Part shown: positions 5,489 through 5,523 of the stretch, piece after piece
How the letters are laid out: each line of letters opens with the position of its first letter
Numbering within the stretch: position 1 is the stretch's first letter
Assembly (NCBI GenBank): GCA_002733285.1
Contig: NVVE01000002.1
Coordinates: 53,088-58,610, forward strand
Source of the DNA: Lutibacter sp.
Lineage (GTDB): Bacteria; Bacteroidota; Bacteroidia; Flavobacteriales; Flavobacteriaceae
DNA length: 5,523 nt
Direction of reading: 5' to 3'
The notes under the pieces: generated by a model
Told to the model about the DNA's origin: nothing
Databases searched by the model: none
The model's input: only the letters and a program-made list of their open reading frames with translations
Translations under genes and position numbers: made by a program

Positions 5489-5523
5489 ATGAAGTTTTAC
5501 AAACGATTTTTAGTAGTTTTTGT
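5489..5523 (+). CDS. 5' end of a secreted or outer-membrane protein gene, possibly a TonB-dependent receptor
   Basis: The ATG at 5489 opens MKFYKRFLVVF before the window ends. A basic n-region (K2, K5, R6) followed by hydrophobic residues is the start of a signal peptide. It begins 2 bp after the fecR stop, so it is in the same operon. In Bacteroidota, FecI-FecR pairs are commonly followed by a TonB-dependent receptor of the SusC/FecA type, which is the likeliest identity; the visible 11 residues cannot prove it. Confidence 0.6.
   Translation, partial: MKFYKRFLVVF

Overview
The window looks like a chromosomal piece of a member of the Bacteroidota, most likely the Flavobacteriaceae. The DNA is AT-rich, the gene starts lack Shine-Dalgarno sequences, there is a possible Bacteroidota-type -7 element (TAnnTTTG) before pth, and the gene order prs-rplY-pth and the FecI/FecR regulatory pair fit that group. 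No RNA genes, insertion sequences, CRISPR arrays or attachment sites were seen.

Positions 1-1966 are a core housekeeping block on the + strand. It holds the 3' part of prs (PRPP synthetase), rplY (ribosomal protein bL25/Ctc, with an acidic repetitive tail) and pth (peptidyl-tRNA hydrolase). A hairpin terminator separates rplY from pth. A 28-bp perfect palindrome closes the block and probably also terminates the facing lipoprotein gene.

Positions 2033-5523 look like one regulatory and cell-envelope module. Two predicted lipoprotein genes lie on the - strand. The 361-aa one has duplicated beta-rich repeats, an Asp-rich Cys-bounded loop and a lipocalin-like C-terminus. The 171-aa one is rich in Met, Gly and His. 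Divergent to them, on the + strand, are an ECF (FecI-like) sigma factor, a FecR-type transmembrane anti-sigma factor, and the first codons of a third gene that starts like a secreted protein, probably the outer-membrane receptor usual at such loci.

The most interesting observation is a repeated bipartite element, GGTAGGGTA-N14-TGTT. It occurs exactly three times with identical spacing, upstream of both lipoprotein genes and of fecR, each time in the sense orientation of the gene it precedes. No housekeeping -7 element was found at these three places. The simplest reading is that this is the promoter of the neighbouring ECF sigma factor, and that the two lipoproteins and the anti-sigma gene form a local regulon. 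The signal and substrate are unknown; the Met/His-rich stretches make a metal a guess worth testing.
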